Source: Bacillus sp. AFS041924
GTDB taxonomy: Bacteria; Bacillota; Bacilli; Bacillales; Bacillaceae_G
DNA: 34,651 nt
Assembly: GCF_002577195.1 (NCBI RefSeq)
Contig: NZ_NULG01000123.1
Coordinates: 1-34,651, forward strand
Direction: 5' to 3'
Below the pieces are notes generated by a model. The model had not been told where the DNA came from, did not search any database, and saw nothing but the letters and a program-made list of their open reading frames with translations. Positions within the stretch are counted from its first letter, which is position 1. Each line of letters opens with the position of its first letter. The translations under genes and the position numbers were made by a program. Below, piece by piece: positions 32,936-34,651 of the stretch.

Positions 32936-34312
32936 CTAAATAATCCACTCTAAACCAAACAAATAAAACATAACAATCATTAAATAACTAATTGTATATG
33001 GAATATTCCAATTCGATACTTTAAACGAATTCTCTTTCACGATGCTCGACATTAATCCGATTGTGGCATTGTACGGTCCTACTAAAAATGCAGAAATAGC
33101 TCCTGCCAGTAACGATACCGTTAAAATATAAGGTGAAATGCCTAAACTGTGCGGGTCAAGCGCTTCTGCCATTAATGTCAAAGTTACCGCGGGATGAAGT
33201 CCCGTAAAAGCAAAGGCTAAAGGAATTAAAGGTAAGAGAATTAAAAACACTTCTGGTCCCACAATATCCTTAAAATGAGTAACAGCTATATTTACTGTTT
33301 CATTTATATTCGTTCCCTTTACTACGGAAATAAAAAAGCCGGCTGACAAAAATATAAAAAATTGGTCTTTCATTTTAAAGGAATAAGTATGAAAGTAATC
33401 TTTTAAATTATGTAAAAATGCATGTTGTTGCTTAATGAGAAGAGACCAACCGAGTGCAAACGGAATAACTAAAATTGATACGATAATAACAAATGAATAG
33501 GAAAAAAGATGTTCTGCAAACGAAATAATCAGATTAAAAATAAGGATCGCTATGAAAATATGAAAAACTCTTCCTTGAGTAGTTACTCCTTCTAGTGAAG
33601 CAGCCGTTTCATCTTTTATTAAATCATTTCTAAGACCCTTCGTAACATTTTTTCGTGAGTTCCTTGAAGCCATGATCCAATCTAACGCAATCCCCAATAT
33701 ACTTAACGGTACAACATATGGCAAAATGGATACCCAACTTACCCCAGTTACACCAATTACAATCCCTACAATTGGTGTAATTGGTGCCCATAGCAATGGC
33801 ATCGCAAATCCATGAGTAATTGCTCGACTCATAAATCGATCTTTTTGTTGAATGGAAAAAAGACTTAAGGATGGTTGAATAGAATAATATGTCATCGGTA
33901 GGGTTGCCAAGTTCATAAACATACTTAAAAAATAAGAAATACCCGATGTCATGATATACAACTGTCCAGATGTTTTTACTTTCTTCTGTATGATCGCTTG
34001 AATACCGTTTGCATATCCTCCCAATTTAACAGGAAAACCTAATATTGGAATTAATGCGAACAAAGTAAGTAAGTCTAGCATTGGACCGAATGAAAGAATA
34101 TAGTCTTTTAAACTAGCATTGCTTCTCCAAAGAAGAAATAATCCAATCAGTAAAAAAATACTTCCTATTGTTCTAACAAGCGATTTAACAGTAAACATCG
34201 TATATAGAACAATTAAAATACATAAACAAGAGATAAAAAATTGTAAATCCCACTGAAACAAAGAGGATAATAAATAGAAAAAGATTACTAAAGCAAACAT
34301 ATACTTCAACAC
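32936..34312 (-). CDS. Polytopic membrane protein, probable secondary transporter
   Basis: About 458 residues with some 11-12 hydrophobic segments. FGPMLDLLTLFALIPILGFPVKLGGYANGIQAII and the C-terminal LTGLHP-like FAFTGLHPAVTLTLMAEALDPHSLG...GPYNATIGLMSSIVKENSF look like ion-transporter-superfamily helices with paired re-entrant loops. No relation in detail to the other permease at 29433. The start is GTG 34312 with AAGGGGGGA upstream (or TTG 34309). It is the outermost gene of the regulon, with operators at 34335-34346 and 34398-34408. Substrate unknown. Confidence 0.7.
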   Translation of the reverse strand: MLKYMFALVIFFYLLSSLFQWDLQFFISCLCILIVLYTMFTVKSLVRTIGSIFLLIGLFLLWRSNASLKDYILSFGPMLDLLTLFALIPILGFPVKLGGYANGIQAIIQKKVKTSGQLYIMTSGISYFLSMFMNLATLPMTYYSIQPSLSLFSIQQKDRFMSRAITHGFAMPLLWAPITPIVGIVIGVTGVSWVSILPYVVPLSILGIALDWIMASRNSRKNVTKGLRNDLIKDETAASLEGVTTQGRVFHIFIAILIFNLIISFAEHLFSYSFVIIVSILVIPFALGWSLLIKQQHAFLHNLKDYFHTYSFKMKDQFFIFLSAGFFISVVKGTNINETVNIAVTHFKDIVGPEVFLILLPLIPLAFAFTGLHPAVTLTLMAEALDPHSLGISPYILTVSLLAGAISAFLVGPYNATIGLMSSIVKENSFKVSNWNIPYTISYLMIVMFYLFGLEWII

Positions 34313-34334
34313 GTATCAACATCCCCCCTTCATC

Positions 34335-34408
34335 TTGGTATACCAAAATTGAATATTCACTATATTTTATAAGAGATTATACCATAAAAACCCTTTTTTG
34401 GTATACAA
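34335..34408 (-). promoter_or_regulatory. Permease promoter flanked by two operators
   Basis: A perfect TTGGTATACCAA (34335-34346) lies between promoter and gene. A second, TTGGTATACAA (34398-34408), sits 17 bases upstream of TATAAT (34381-34376, minus strand), that is, at the -35 position. The two sites bracket the promoter. Confidence 0.7.
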
Positions 34409-34651
34409 TTTTATCTTTTATCACTTTAGGAAGATGAAATTTACTTGAAAAGATGTTGAGTATTATCAATTAGGAAGTAGGTATCTTAAAAAGTCTAAGT
34501 AAATATGTGCAAATTCTCTAAACGGCATAAGATTTTACAGTGTTATTATATTCAAATTCAAATAAGTTTAAACAAGATTAAGCAGCTTAAAAATAACAGG
34601 TTAAATAAAATAAGTAAAAAACCTTATCGGATTTATAGTGAACCCTTTATG
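34409..34651. other. Right-end intergenic region, no gene seen
   Basis: AT-rich sequence beyond the permease promoter. I saw no plausible gene or RNA. The regulon may go on outside the window. Confidence 0.4.

Overview
This is an AT-rich window whose gene set points to a spore-forming Bacillaceae bacterium (Bacillus/Gottfriedia type). The signs are YkuS, YuzL-like, lmo0937-like, YhfW-like and ComB-like proteins, strong AGGAGG ribosome sites, TTG/GTG starts, a GC-rich intergenic repeat of a type familiar from Bacillus, and a CcpA-type cre site. Species assignment is inference. No tRNA, rRNA, transposase, phage gene or CRISPR array was seen.

Left part (1-12.3 kb): a mixed housekeeping and accessory region. 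It holds two VOC-family genes (one broken by an in-frame TGA), GNAT acetyltransferases, an SDR, a YhfW-like FAD/Rieske oxidoreductase, a stand-alone hypoxanthine phosphoribosyltransferase, a frameshifted Nudix gene, a secreted TolB-like propeller, a ComB-family phosphatase and a split rtcB RNA ligase gene. The rtcB split is not simple decay. About 272 bases lie between the codons for GV and DIGCGM, and they carry P1, P/Q/R/S-like and P9 elements of an ORF-less group I intron.

Middle (12.3-22.5 kb): a four-gene, translationally coupled operon pncA-pncB-nadD-nadE encodes a complete nicotinamide-to-NAD salvage route. It is followed by a tiny membrane protein, a flavin amine oxidase, an array of 21-nt repeats, a small unknown gene, a remnant of an excalibur domain, an AlkA-type glycosylase, a DMT-type exporter, a DUF1835 protein, and YuzL-like and YkuS small proteins.

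Right part (22.5-34.4 kb): a coherent and apparently undescribed oxidative catabolic locus. It encodes a FadR/FCD-type GntR regulator, two unlike 2Fe-2S ferredoxins, a Cys-rich mini-protein, a paired short ChrA transporter, an L-aspartate-dehydrogenase-like protein, a GlcG/HbpS-family protein, an aldehyde dehydrogenase, a heme-oxygenase-like diiron oxidase (HDO/CADD/PqqC-like) with a full six-ligand set, a creatininase-family amidohydrolase, two large permeases and a 110-residue orphan. Five separate promoters in this block carry the same TTGGTATACCAA-like palindrome, several sitting on -10 or -35 elements, so the block looks like one regulon controlled by the local GntR protein. A cre site precedes the amidohydrolase-permease operon. 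The likely logic is import, amide hydrolysis, HDO-catalysed oxidation fed by a ferredoxin, then aldehyde oxidation and amino/imino-acid processing. The substrate cannot be read from the sequence.

Evidence of decay or polymorphism is unusually common: a nonsense codon at 378-380, an A-run frameshift at 5603-5610, an internally deleted excalibur remnant at 18568-18660, and an imperfect intron 3' junction at 10356/10357.
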